Assembly: GCA_013397695.1 (NCBI GenBank)
Contig: VYZI01000239.1
Coordinates: forward strand, 707,912 to 771,911
From: Centropus unirufus
Taxonomy: Eukaryota > Chordata > Aves > Cuculiformes > Centropidae
DNA: 64,000 nucleotides
Direction of reading: 5' to 3'
Part shown: piece after piece, positions 23,001-36,476 of the stretch
Layout of the letters: each line of letters opens with the position of its first letter
Numbering within the stretch: the first letter of the stretch is position 1
The notes under the pieces: model-generated
What the model was told of the DNA's origin: nothing
The model's database searches: none
The model's input: only the letters and a program-made list of their open reading frames with translations
Translations under genes and position numbers: made by a program

Positions 23001-26000
23001 CGTTTAATATTAGATTTAAATTATGCTGCTTCTCATAGCAAAGTCTATCTCTCTTCACTTTTAAACCTGTTTCATACTGTGTAATTCGCTTTTATCATCA
23101 AGTTTAACTAGAATTTATGTTAGCATTTGTGCCAAAATGTTTTCAACAGCCAGCAGTGCTGAAATGCTCTCCCACAGTGCCTTCATGTTTTTAAGCGAAC
23201 TCTACATTTTCTCACCTCCCAGAAAATCTCAGATAGTGGCCAGTTGTTTCATGCAAGTACAGGCCATTTTTGGCCATTTGAATAAAACTTTGTCTGTCCT
23301 TAAAATAGGCTCTAAAACCCTCTGTTGTTCAAATTAATTTAGGGCATTTCTCTCTCATGCTGAAATATTCAAAGACATTTAACGGTGGACATCGGAAAGA
23401 GTGTGTCCTCTCATGGCTTTTCTCACACATGTTCTCCTATCCTTCCTAAGTAGCAAAGTGCTCCACTTGCTGGCTTTTCGGCTGGCAGTTTTGCCATCCT
23501 TTTTCACTGGCAACCAATTCTCAGAAGTGCCATAATTACACACAAAAAAGTGATTCTGATGTCATAAATCAGAAAGCTTTGAGTTTAATGTACAGCTTAA
23601 CTGTTAAATAAGTTTTTAACAAGATAAGATGTACCTTAGATGATCCATGGTGAACAGTATCAAAATGAGCAAAACTAATATCTCTGGACTTGCAAATTAG
23701 CTTGGAATTTTCTTGACATTTGGGGAGTAGGGGGCGGTAGGCAGTATGAATGCCATTTGAACATGTATGACTGAAATTATTCCAGTTCAAAAAAATATTG
23801 TCTTTCTTCATGATAGTCCTTAATAAGAGCTAACCTGCTCCCTCTCCTTTGCATATCTACAGCAGGAGGCATTTTGGCCAAGAAAATTGGGAGTAAATGT
23901 CTATAGAACACTGTAAGGCTCATTTTTACATGCCACCCTAAATGCAAAGTTCCTCTCATATAATCTCAAAAACCCAATGGAGAACTGGTAAGATTGATTA
24001 TTTCTATGTACATACACTCATTATAAGCTGCCAACATTTCTACTGTAAAACACCTTTTTCTGAGATTAATAACATGGCCATAAAATATTCTTTCAGTTCA
24101 AACTTTGCATACAAATGTATTCATGAAATAAATATATAAATATTGTCTAATGTATCCCACTCACAGTCAGGTTTTGTTCTGTTTGCATTCTTAAAGTAAA
24201 TCCTAGCTGCGATTCCTACTCATCTCACAGAGCAAGAACACAGGTCACAAAAAAAATTACCCATTGTCCTAGAAGGATCTGTCTTTTTGTATCTGACTGA
24301 AGCAGCAGGATGCCTGAAAATACTGCCAGAGAATAAAGGAAAAGTAGAGTTAAAATTATAATTTTTGCACATTGGGAAAACCTCTGCCCCATACAGGCTG
24401 TACTATAGGTGAGTCAGTAATCCAAGTTAAAGAAAGAAAAAGAAAACCTTTATTTGGGACTGACCTTGTTAGAACATATAGAGGAGAGATTATTTTAATA
24501 GAAAACATTGACTCTTCATGTAATTTGACCACTTGTTTTTAATGCTTTTCAGGCTTTGTCAAAATCTGTTAGAGTCTGAGTGTCTGGTTCAGAAGAGCAA
24601 GACTTTTGCCCATACCTGGTGGTATATGGAAGTGTTATAGATTACACTGCCATTTAGTGGGTATTTTCATTATGAATACAGTTTACATCACTGGAAATTT
24701 TTCCTTAAGGATAAGAAAGCAGTATAGTTTCCTGTATACTTTCCTGCCATTTAGTTTTTCTGTGTGCTCTTTTCTGTCTTTTAAAATGAGAGTCACATCT
24801 GTTTTACACATATATTAAATTTAGGTAGAAGGAATAACACAGTTTCACAATTTACATCTCCATACATCCCAGATTCACCATGAAATGTAAAACAGACAGT
24901 GTCAGGGACATTTTAACTGGTTGAAAATAGGAATGGACCTGCCTATTAATTTTCATATGCATTCAATTATAGATAAATGTGTGTGTTGGTATAAACTATA
25001 GAATTCATTAGAATTTCAAAAGACTAACAAATTTTACTCTCTTTATATATTTGCTGAAGTAATGAAAACATATATCAGTGCCCATGATCAATTCTCCAAC
25101 CATTGATAAATGAAAAGAATGGTGAAACTCTACAGGGCAGTTATGAGCTTTATGTTTCAGAGATATAGAATTTAAATGCAATTAAGAGTTAATTTCATTC
25201 AAATTCCTGTCATCATTATGATTATATTACAGGTTAATTTCATCTTCTTCAGTGCAAAATAAAAGAAGTATCTGGAGCATTTCAAGTAAAGTATTGTCTC
25301 TAAATTCCTAGGGAATTTAAGCAGACTTGTTAGGCTGATAGATGATACACAGTGGCTGTTCATATTAAACTCAAATCCTGTTAAATTTATGCTTTAATTA
25401 TAATTTCAAACATTTTACCATCTATGTCATTGTAATGCATATTAGTATCTTACCACTTACCTATAACAAACTAAGAAAAGCAGTTTGTAGTGTACAAAAA
25501 CTAAGAATGAAAGGGTGAAACAATTCCCATGGTGCATGGAGAAGCGGTGAGAAGGATATATCAGTATAACAGCAAGGAACTAAGCAAACCTGAGACTACA
25601 CTAGGAAATGAGAAGTTGCTGGAATCCTCTCAATTACATGCATAACTTTATAGTCATCTTTAAATTTCAGCCCATAGGCCTGAATAATCTCAAAGGGGAG
25701 GTATAAAATGGAGGAGATTATCTATATCCATTATTTAGGTAGAATTCTTTCTCACTTTAATACTTTTGGCCTGCGTATTCCTGTAGCACTGACTGACATT
25801 TAAAGAGCAGAAAAAGGCAAAAAATGATTGAAGGTGAGGTAGACTGAGGTCAGTCTCGTTCACCGCTATATGTAAATTATGCAAATTCAGTGTCATTTAG
25901 TCATAGGTAAATGAGTGGGAGCAGGATGGAGGATACCCACTTATAATGGAGCTCCTTTAACTTCACGGCACCCAACACCTGGCACAAAACACAAAGTAAC

Positions 26001-26674
26001 CTAGTGACACTAAGAAATGCCGAACCCCCAACGCAGAGAAACTAATAAAAAAGTTGATGACCCTCAGTTCTCATTAAACTTGCACCATTGATATCTGTAC
26101 TAGGGAATCAAGTTAACTCTACTTATGTCTTAACACAAGATTTTAAAACAGCTGTATTTTTTCTATCCAATGGTTGAATAAAAGGGAAGAACAGGTATGC
26201 TTTCCACATCCACAGCTGTGCTTCATAATGATTTCTCATCCAGCAGGCTCCTCTCCCCATTCTTTAGTTGTCGGACTGAATTCTGATAGCTACTGTTCAA
26301 AACACTTTCTTCATCAAATCATATTACATGTATATATGCACAGTATTTCATATGTATATCACGGCCCACCCACTGCTTTCTAAGGAATGTATTCTGACCC
26401 TTTTCTCAAAGAAGAAACCTGTCATTATAGATTTTTATGTAACACTATGATGTGGTCTCCAAAGCAACAGCTTTAGTACCTATTAACACAGAGTTGCAAA
26501 GTTGTGCATTTTGGGCAAGTGATCAGAAATCTGAACCAGGGGAAGGGAATATTACCAATAGCTTGAAAGTAATAGAACAGATACTGTTCAAAGAATTAAT
26601 CTTCTGTTTCTTTTCCCTGATCTAGTTTTTAACTTTTTTCCACACCTTTGTATTCAATGGAAAAACTTGCAAAT

Positions 26675-26698
26675 GGGGAGGGGTGGGGGGAAGCGGGG
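26675..26698 (+). other. Canonical G-quadruplex motif
   Basis: Four runs (GGGG, GGGG, GGGGGG, GGGG) are separated by loops of one, one and four bases (A, T, AAGC). This fits the standard G-quadruplex pattern with short loops. It stands alone in AT-rich intron. Any regulatory meaning is speculative. Confidence 0.7.
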
Positions 26699-29119
26699 AA
26701 GGAAAGGGCTAGAAAAATGAAAAAGAAATATGAAGAATCACCTACTCACTCCCTTTTCCACTGATCACACCATTGAGAACTTCCATCATTACATTTCTGG
26801 AATTGAATATATTGGGTCCAAAATAAAGTTACAATCTGTGAAGTGCCCTAAATTCAATATTTAGAGAGCAGGTTTCAAAAGAAAGGTTACAAACTCCCCT
26901 TCATTCTTCCTCTTTTCTATGCTAAAAACTTATCTTTTGTGAGGTGCCTACTTGGTTGTTTAAGGCAAAAAAACATGCTGATCATTTTAGTCAAGGTTTT
27001 AACTTCGAATGAGCTGAGATAGAATTAAAATGAGATGAGTGAAAAATCCTTTACTAAATTGCACTTTTTTTCTCATTGAAGCAATCCAAGGTAGTTCTAT
27101 TCATTTAGTAATAGGAGCTTACAGTAATCTGGACTTCGAAAGTCTCAGTTAAGCTTGCAGAATTGTGAAACTTTCAGCTTCCCAATATTAAGCAGCGAAT
27201 TCTAATATTTTATATGCCTGTATTTCGACTCTCATTTGTGAAGAATTATCTCCCTATCTGATTTGATCTTATTCAAAGGAGCAATATTTTTCATAAGAAA
27301 AGTTTTCAGGGGTGCGCTTATGGAAAGAGAGGCAATACTGATTTATGGTTGAAAACTTTTTTTTTTCAGCCTTTTCTTTCTCTAATGAATTTCCAACATG
27401 CACCCTGTATCTAAATTTTATGATTTACCTTTGGTTTCATGAACTCTTGCAGATGGAAAACCTTTTTCCTTTTCACTGCCAATAGTTCTGCTTTTGAAAA
27501 CTGAGGAACTAAGTCCAAGTAAATCAATTATTACCCACAGAACACCGTTCAGGTATATGTCCCATTCACTTAACCATTATTTATTTTAGATTTTATATGA
27601 CAAGGTTACATTTAAAACAATTTATTGTTATGAACTGTTATTATATCTTCATATTTCAGATGCAAGCAGAGAGAAGCTCAATACATAGTTGATAGTGTAT
27701 CTTCCAGAAAAGTTAAAATGCTTCAAAAAGAAAAAAAGGTAGAGAATGGATTTTTCCAAGACGTGCTTTAATTTCCCATCCCAAAAGGAGAGAATATTCT
27801 CAAAAACACTTACTGTACCAACACAGACGTAAGAAGACATTTGAAAGAGCACAGATTGATTAGCAAGCCCAGGTGATTGTAGAATATCATTGGAGCTTTG
27901 ACTTTTTGTCACGCTTTAATTTCATTTTGTAAACAAATAGGTTTTCAACTAAAAGACTCCTTAAAATGCACAAATTACATTAAAATTTTTGAATTGGCCA
28001 TCTCACCATAATTAAATTTGATGAACAGTTTAAAAAAGCTTTCTTTCAAAACTTTCAAAAACTTCAGTGTTTTGTAACAATTATGAGGTTTTGTTAGAAA
28101 ATATGTAATTAAATGAAATATTTGCTTCATGAGTGGGGCATTGCTTCTTTCCTTTCTTTGAACGCAAAGTAATTCCCTGTGCTGAGTTAGACATCTGCGA
28201 GCTTTCACTTTTGTAAACTAAAACCAAATGTTCTTGCAGTAGCTTCAGTCCTGCTTAAATTATAACATGATTAACTGATATTCTACCCATTCCTATTTGG
28301 AAGTTTATATATCACCATGTAGAGAGAACTCCCTCCTGTTCTCTGTACACATGCTGCGTTTCAGCTGGCTAATCTGATTGTTCTCCATAATATCATAAGG
28401 TATCTTTGAGATCCCATAAGAAAGTCTGTTATTAAATTAAAAAAATATTATCACACAGTGAATTGCAGCTATTCCAGGCTCAGAAAACATTTAGTATTCC
28501 AAGGTACAACCAAATAAAATTAAGATGCTTAAAGCAGTAGACAGGATTTGAGAAAAATGGAAACCAGCATCTGAAGCTGTAAATTCAAAAGGTAGGATTG
28601 TCATTGTTAACATCTTGTTAGCAACTTGTTAACATTGTTAGCAACTTGCTGACAACTTCCCATGACAAGAATAAAACACTGATTTTTTGAGGTTTTGCTT
28701 TAATCCATGAACTATTTGAACCTTTAAATAATAGAAATGTGTAGACTTTCATTATTGGCATTCTTTCTCTTTTTAACCCCTAGTTGATTATATTCTTTTG
28801 CATTTTACTGAAAATATTTTCCAAATGGGAAGGAAGGAAGGAGCAGAACTACCAGTTGTTTAAAGAGGAACTATAGAAGCCAATAATATCAAACACTATA
28901 ATAAAGCAATAATTCAAGAAGCACAGAATATGCCACCTTCCAGTCAGAAAGCATGTTGGATGATGGCACCAAAAAATAAAAAGGGAACATTTCATGCTAT
29001 TGTTGCAAATTGCTTTATATCATTCTCAACATACAGAGCAAGATATTAACCTATTAAATGTAATAAAATGTTAGGTATTTTCAAGTGCTTCTGAGCTCAT
29101 CTGGAAGAGTAGAGCTCAA

Positions 29120-29465
29120 AATTATAAGTTAATTTAGGTTGGAAGGGACCTATGGACTTCCTGCTCAATGTAGCACTAACTTCAAGCCTAAATCAGGTTG
29201 CTTCAGGCCTTTTTTTAATTAATATTTCTGAACACCACTCTAATTGTGAAAATATTTTCCGTATATCCAGTGGGAATTTTCTGTGTTGCAATTTTTGACT
29301 GTTGTCTTTTGATCTTTTACTTCGCACTTCTGAGAAAAGCCTGGATTTGTCTTCTGTAGAACTGAAGGCAGCAATTAGCACCCCTGCAAGCCCTTCTCAA
29401 AACAAACCTGGTTCCTTCATACTCTCCTCATGCAACACATTGTTTATTCCCCAATCGCTTATTAA
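29120..29465 (-). mobile_element. Old CR1 LINE 3' fragment
   Basis: The + strand begins TTAGGTTGGAAGGGACCTAT. It continues with diverged equivalents of the CR1 3' region in reverse order: the 'tgaaaatatttt...' segment, CCAGTGGGAATTTTCTGTGT, then a segment ending TCTGAGAAAAGCCTGGATTT. It is strongly decayed. The far end is uncertain, since faint similarity may continue to about 29465. Confidence 0.8.
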
Positions 29466-32400
29466 ATATATAGTATTTGTGAATCAGGAAAACCATAGAG
29501 ATCACGTGCTGATTTGTTTTCATGAGTCAAGATCTACAAGTCAGACCCTTCCTTTTCCTGGGCTGTAAAGGACAATCCCTCTAGCTGATAGCTACTACTG
29601 GTGCAGTAGCCCAGCCAACGCAGGTATCTTTCCACGTATGGCAGTTCTAACAGCTGCCAACCACGTATCCAATCATCTGAGAGACTTCATCATTATTCAA
29701 AGCACTCCATTTGTGACTGTCAAGCAATCACGGATCTATAGTGTTCAGAGGGAGGGAATATCAACAGGAAAATAGCCCCGGTTCCTTCCTGGTCCTGAGA
29801 AGTGTGGAAGAAATGCAATGTATATTGCAAACTGTAATCCAATCTTTTTTCAGCTTCTTGTGGATGTCCTAAGAAACCAGAGACCTAAGGATATATATCA
29901 AGAGCTACATTGACTATCTCCTCCAGACCTCCTGGAAACAGTTCCATAAGTTAGAACAATTCTGTTCGGTAAACCTCCTGTCTGCAAAAGTATTTCAGTG
30001 TGTCATTTCTCAGAGATTAATGGAAAAATCTTCTAATTTACAATCAACATGAAGTCATGTCCAATCTGTATGCTTTTGATCTTATACCTATACTTCTCTT
30101 TTGCCTAAATACATCTTCCCTCCTAATCAGTACTTCCAAAATGTATTCATGAAGTGTCATCTTGTCTTTTCTCAATGTTTTATCTCAACTAACCTAACCA
30201 AAGTCTTATTATTATTTTTTTAAAAAAAATATGTTCCTTTCATTAATCATCCCGTTAGGCTTTCCCATGTACCAGATCCATTCTCTAAAGTCTATCATTA
30301 CGTTGTTACTCAGATGCTAAAATGTAATCATTGTGCCACAGTTAGAATTGACCTGAAGACCATCTAAAACGTTTCTATTGCTTTCTAATTAACGACAGAA
30401 CTTCTGCTAGGGATCCAGAGGTCAGGCTAGCAATCTCCGCTCATTTCCAAAAATAAATAAACAAAACTTCAAACCAAGAAAGATCTGAAACAATAGGAAA
30501 TTGCACATATGCTCAGGGATTTGTCAGAACAAGAGAGTGTCCTGCCTCCAACAAATATTTTTTTAAAGTCAAAAGAAAGTAACATGTAAGGCTATCTGCC
30601 TCAACTCATATCAGCCTTATTCTCTGCAATACCATGCATGAAAATAGGTCTAAGAGTAATTTTCTCTGCAAGCTCAATATATAAAAAGCAGAATTATTCA
30701 TAAATAATATTCAGATGTTTTCAGAGTCCACCTGCAAAATATATTTTCCTGGACTCCAGGGATTCTAAACTCTGCTGACTATATTAAATATGCATGGGAG
30801 GAAGAATTATTATACTAGGCCTTTCCCTAGAGATCTTTAGAGAAATTCTGTAGATTTATCTCTCCACCTTGTTCCTTGTCCCCTCTTCTCTACTTGTACT
30901 CACTCTCATGAAGCGATTTAGGAGAGTAAACATAATCACTTATCACAGAATGCAAGCATTGGGTCCCCCACATCTCTTTCATTTAATTTACACGTGAAAA
31001 GTCAGTAGTTCATGGCGACTAAGCTATGATCAAGGAGCTTCCTGAAATTAAATTCTTTACTAAAATAAGAAACGTTCCAGACGTGCACAGCCCAGCTTGA
31101 AGTACTCAGCTGAGGAACTAATTAAAGACAAATAGCTGAGTGGATAATACATAAACACACATTGTGGGTAGAAATTGTGAGGACAAATATGCATACTCCC
31201 TGTTATATTCAATGGGAAATTAAATTACCACGTGTACTGAAATAACATGAACAATAGGAGCTCTCCTGAAGCTTTTAGCACAGACCATCCTTGGGGCTGT
31301 GACAGCAGGCAGTGGGATCAGCAAGCAGAGCCGTGCAATGGTGCCATCTGCAGCTCTCCAGCCTTTGGGCAGTACTCTGCCACCATGAGGGTCTATGCTG
31401 CAGGCAGCTCTCACAGGACAAGGGGGCCAAAGCCCTCCAAGTCTACCCTGCATTCTCTGAACATGAATGTGGACCTGTTTGTTCCTATAAATAAGAGGCT
31501 TTGAGTGACAGTTTCTTAACTAACCGCTCTTCTGTGCTTTCTCCTTGTTGATATATCTGTGGGTAGTACCAGTGTAGTACACACATACTGGGGTGCCGAG
31601 TGAGTGTAATTAAATCGGTGATAGAAAATATCTTCCCATTAACATCAGACAGCATTGTGAACTTTTAACTTCTTAGTTTGAAGAGGATCAGATTGTTTCT
31701 GCAAGGAGCAGATGCAAATAGCAGGGCTGCCTGTAGCTTTTAAAAGGTTTAATAGTATCATTTGCTATCAGATTTGTAGAGTAAGATATGCTGCACACCA
31801 GCCATTTCCAGGGGCTGCTTTTTGCACAGCGGTCTGTAAATGAACAGAGAAAACACAGTTCATGACATGAAAGCAGCCAAAAGAGATATAAGCTATGAAA
31901 ACATAGATAGAGAAGAGCTCCTAGGGTAAGTCAAATAGCCCTTACTAGATGAAAAGCATCATTAAGCCCAAGTTAAGTTTGCTACGACATCACTAAACTG
32001 AAAGTTGATTTCAGAGTTTTAAATGTCCCAGATAGTAGTAGCTAGATGGAATTTATGAGGGTGATTTAGAGAGAACCCAAATGGTTGAAGACAAGATGAG
32101 GAAGATTTAGTTCACAAAAACACCTATTGCTTGTAACCCTCTCACTGTCAACTTCAGAACCTGCAGCACCCAAAGTTATAGAACTGCCTCTAATATGGAG
32201 CATGAAGGTTTCCCAGTGAAATATATGCCTGGTCATAGTCATGTTGAAACTTTAGGCATAATTTTGTAACCAATCCTAAAGGAGACACTGGGGCTTGTTG
32301 CTGTGCTCCTGCAGCAAGCCCAGACAGGAGTCATGGTTCCTTTGTGAAAGAAGTCACACAGCTCATTTGCAAGAAACACTTTATTTTGCTAAATATCTTA

Positions 32401-34550
32401 ATCTGATGTGCATAACACCATTTAACTATTCATTTTCAATTGATAGTATTGAAGGAAATCACTGTATTTAAAACACATGTCACTTTTCTTTAATTCACCA
32501 GGAGCTAGCATAACTGAAGAGGGAGCTTTGTTCATACATAACCAACAATGGTTGTTCAAAAGTTCCTGTGGCATAACTGAGCAGTCTGAGGATTTTGTGT
32601 TCTTCTAGGGGTGAGGCAAGAGTCATTAGCAAATGGCCAGCAAAATATGTTAGTTACGTATGTTAGAGTCTCATAATGTCCACAAAATCCATGATCCTAC
32701 AATAATTTTTTTCCTACAGTAATATAATAATAATTCTTTATACTTAGAATAAGAACTGGAATTTAACTTAGTGAATTACCAATGTTCCATAACTATTTTT
32801 GAAAACTTCATGAAATCAGCATCGCTTGAGAGAGTGTAGCAATGCTGCCTAAGCTCATTGTATCCTTAGCAAAACAAATTAGAGTCAAATTACGCCTTAG
32901 TTATGATGATGTTGCAGAAAAACTTACAATTGGATGTAGGACACAGCTCCCTCATTGCCTCCTCACTTGCAACTATGGTGTGAAACAAAGGCCAGATCTA
33001 GGAAGATGTGTCAATTCTTTATATGACAGCACTTGGTATCATGATATAACCCATTTATGTACTAAGTTTGCAATTGGAAGAGAGCTTGTTCCTTGGCATC
33101 TATGGTGTTTCCAGAGAGGAAAAGTCTACATGTTTAGGACAACCGTTTCACATGGAGAACTCCGATGCATACTGTTTGTGCCACCATACAGGGGTACTTT
33201 TTTGCATTTCAGACATTCATCACAATCTATGTGATGTAATCTGCTTGCCCAGTCGATCGGTAAATTTTATGCATCTCTTTGGTGATATGTAGTTAAGTTC
33301 AAGCATTTGAAGGTTTTCTACCACAATGGTGTGGAGGTTTCTTTCCATTTTCCTTCCTGTCTTTAAGATGTCACTGCCAAAATAACCAGTAGATGCCTGT
33401 GCAGTAGAGAAGTGGCTGGCCGCTCATATTGTAGAGTATACTTCCTGGTTACAAAACTTGAGGATAGATAGTGGGAAGATAAGAATGGATTAATACCTTT
33501 TCCAGCAAACAGAAGTACACTGTACAGTTTCATGTTTTCTTGGGTGAGTACTGATATCTAATGATTTAGGATTTGTTTTCTGGGATCTGTTTAAGGTTGT
33601 GTTTTGGCAAAGGACAAGACGTTCCTGTCTGTAGTATCCAACTCTAGTTCTTTTTCATGCTGCCCTCACAGTTGCCCACCAAAGCCTTTCGCTTAACCTT
33701 GAATGAAAACCTCCTAGATACTGATTGTTGGGCAACTTGCACTTTCTTTTGCTCATGTTAATAACAAACCACACATAATCAGATAACAAAATTTAAAATT
33801 GGAACTTGGAATACAATTTTAATCTTATTAGTTCAAAACACAGGTTGTGAGGTGCTGTTATTGAAGCTGTTAACATCCTTAAATGTTATTGCTTTTGTTC
33901 ATATGCTTAATTACCACCCTCAGCAGTAAACAATTTGATATTGTTATTGTTGTAATTTAAATGCATGCATTGCAAAGAATGACCACAAACGCTAATTTGA
34001 ATTCTAATTTATGAAAGTTTATCATTCCCCATAATGAAAGAAAATAGCAGCGGCTTTCTCATCTGGGCTTCTGGGAAAAAAATAGTTTGGGAAATTACAG
34101 TAAGATGTTTATGTGAATTTGTAATATCAAATATGATCAGGAACCCATTTTATATATTGCAAGCTACTTCATATCTAGGAAGTGGTACATTTGTTGCTGG
34201 CTCAGACATGCAGAGAATAAATAGAGGATTGTGTGGGCCACCTGGAGAAAGCAAGCCTTATAATTTCTTTAAGGATCCCCATTGCTCACTTCTCATTTCA
34301 CCAGAGTGTAGCTTACTTATGATTTTGCAAGATGGAATTAAAAATCCGTGGAAATCTTGCCGGTTGTCAGGTCTGAGGAGAGTATCTAAAGACTGTCAGG
34401 TGGAGAGTTCAAAATAAAAGCTTTCATCTCTTGCTAAGAGCCACCATATCCTAACAATTTGTCTGTCACTTCTACATAGTACTGAAAAAAAAGAAATTAG
34501 GAAATGGTGTTCCTTAAAACATGAAGAAAATTGAGTTCACATCCTGGTAC

Positions 34551-34679
34551 AGGAAAGAGAAAGAGAAAGAAATACAGAAAGAGAGAAGGAGAGAAAGAGA
34601 GAAATAGGGAAAAGGGAAAAAGAGAAAGAGTGGGAAAGAGAGAAAGAGAGAGAGAGAGAAAGAAAGAGAGAAAGAAAGA
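34551..34679 (+). repeat. GA-rich polypurine tract (GAAA/GAGA)n
   Basis: About 130 bases of mixed GAAA, GAGA and GGAAA units with only a handful of pyrimidine interruptions, near 34571-34576, 34606 and 34631. The last 50 bases are uninterrupted purine and include a (GA)n core. Mirror-symmetric purine runs of this type can form triplex DNA, but that is inference. Confidence 0.9.
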
Positions 34680-35263
34680 CTAGAAATGGAACATTTCAGC
34701 TTTGTGCTAATCAGAGGAACGTTGTGGTTCTGTTCAAACCATCTTTCATTACCTTATCTCCCTGAAGGAGGATACTGACATCAGAATACAAGACTGTTTG
34801 AAATAATTTCTATTGTGGCATTACTTTGGAAACTAATATTTTTCATCCTTTTAGTAAGCGATTTATTGCGAATATTCCAGAGTACAAGAATTACTCATAA
34901 ATACCTTTTTTTTTTTGTTGAGACATTAGAGAATGATACATTTTAACAGCTATAGATTTTCTGCTTATTCTAGAGGACATCTAAAATTGTATAAGTATTA
35001 ATACCATAAATTCAACTGCAAGTTAATTTTTTCAGATTTGGAATCATTATACATTATATAAACCTACAAACTTATAGTTATTCAGCTTATTCAAAATCCA
35101 GTACATTTAATTTTACAAGCAAATTTTTTGCTCTCGAGCAAATTTGAAGGGGTATGTTTGGATTGACATTGTACCTCTTGTGGAGCAACCTCATAGCCCA
35201 CTGCTATCTACAATACTTTTACTGGAATAAGTTGTGCAGAGCTGTGGTTCACTGATTGACCAA

Positions 35264-35352
35264 CACAGCTTCTCCTATATATCCTGTACATACAGGATAT
35301 ATATCCTCCTATATATCCTGTATTTACAGCTTCTCCTATTTATCCTGCATCT
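35264..35352 (+). repeat. Small imperfect tandem repeat with a hairpin
   Basis: Three related copies of a unit like CTCCTATATATCCTGTA occur in about 90 bases; the first and third are preceded by ACAGCTT. Between the first two copies, ATATATCCTGT and ACAGGATATAT form a perfect 11-base inverted repeat around a four-base loop. It looks like local slippage or duplication. No protein or RNA gene is evident. Confidence 0.7.
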
Positions 35353-35588
35353 AAAATATTCTTTAATATAAATGTGGATGTGTTTCAGGCTAAAACTGAA
35401 ATAATGACATGCCTCCTGTCTCCCACTACATGAAAAGTTATCATTTTCAGCGAATTTTAGAGTGATCTCTTTCAAGAATTGTTTCAGATGTCAATTGCTG
35501 TACAGTAGCAGCTTCCTAGAGCTATACAGCATGCCTAGTACATTTTTCCTTTTTGCACCATGTTCACTGCAGATCTTAAGGGTGCCCC

Positions 35589-35640
35589 ATCTTCATCATC
35601 ATCATCTTCATCTTCATCTTCATCTTCATCTTCATCTTCA
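35589..35640 (+). repeat. (TTCATC)n microsatellite
   Basis: A CATCATCATCAT start passes into about five and a half perfect TTCATC units. It lies about 20 bases before the first recognisable CR1 sequence, so it marks the 5' edge of that insertion or grew beside it. Confidence 0.92.
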
Positions 35641-35657
35641 ATTATGTCATCTTCAAT

Positions 35658-36476
35658 GACAAAGGATGAGGATAAGGCTGGCATGTCATGCCTTCTTTAC
35701 CTCTGTCTTTAATAGTCAGGTGAAATGTTCTTTGTGTACTCAGCCTCATGAGCCAGTGTAACAAGGCTAAGTGCCGAGTCCTGCCATGCGGAACTGCAGC
35801 CTTGGGAAGAGTGGCTAGAAAGCTGCCTGGCACAGGACCTGGGGCTGCTGGTTGACAGCCGAATGAACATGAGTCAGCAGCATGCCCAGGTGGTCAAGAA
35901 GACCAATGGCATCTTGACCTGTATCGGAAACAGCGTGGCCAGCAGGAGCGGGGAAGTGATTGTGCCCCTGTACTCAGCATTGGTGAAGCCACACCTTGAA
36001 TACTGTGTTCAGTTTTGGATCCTTCATTACAAGAAAGACATTGAGGTCCTCAAGCATGTCCAGAAAAGAGCAACTAAGCTGGTGAAGGGGCTGCAGAATC
36101 AGTCTCAAGAAGCATCTGAGAGAACTCGGGTTGTTTAGCCTAGAGAAAAGGAGGCTGAGGGGAGACCTTATCACTGTCTAAAACTAGCTGAAAGGAGGTT
36201 GTAGCAAGGTGGGTGTTGGTCTTTTCTCCCAAGTGATAGGTGATAGCCTCAAGTTGCACCAGGGGAGGTTCAGATTGAACATTAGAAAAAAATTCTTCAC
36301 TGAAAGGTTTATCGGGCACTGGAACAGGCTGCCAAGGGAGGTGGTTGAGTCACCATCCCTGGTGGCATTTAAAAGATTGGCAGATGAAGTGCATAGGGTA
36401 TGATTTAGTAGTGGGCAGGTATGGTTGTGCTTGATGATCTCAAAGGTCTTTTCCAACCTAGTGATTCTATGATTCT
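35658..36476 (+). mobile_element. CR1 LINE with internal deletion of the reverse transcriptase core
   Basis: The element starts with the segment just upstream of the CR1 reverse transcriptase (GATGAGGATAAGGCTGGCAT to about 35757). It then jumps directly to the region after the catalytic core (TAACAAGGCTAAGTGCCGAG from about 35759). From memory of full-length CR1 this omits roughly 1.2 kb, including the FADD active site. A second small gap lies near 35785. The rest encodes MNMSQQHAQVVKKTNGIL, HLEYCVQFWILHYKKDIE, KRATKLVKGL and, after frame changes, MGVGLFSQV and HWNRLPREVVESPSL, the usual CR1 ORF2 C-terminus. It ends with TTTTCCAACCTAGTGATTCT and the octamer tail. It has lower divergence than the other copies and is non-functional. 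Confidence 0.93.

Noticed and set aside
25879..25886. ATGCAAAT octamer (POU-factor site)
   Set aside because: An eight-base match is expected a few times by chance in 64 kb and nothing around it supports regulation.
31220..31504. Overlapping frames in a locally GC-richer patch
   Set aside because: Frames exist on both strands with no recognisable product. The patch is short and has no CpG-island character, so no feature is claimed.
32842..33234. 130-codon + strand open frame
   Set aside because: No recognisable motif or family, no nearby promoter or splice signals, and a length expected by chance in this much AT-rich DNA.
34034..34417. 127-codon + strand open frame
   Set aside because: Composition and motifs are unremarkable and nothing resembles a known protein. 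It is not the expected next CNTNAP exon.
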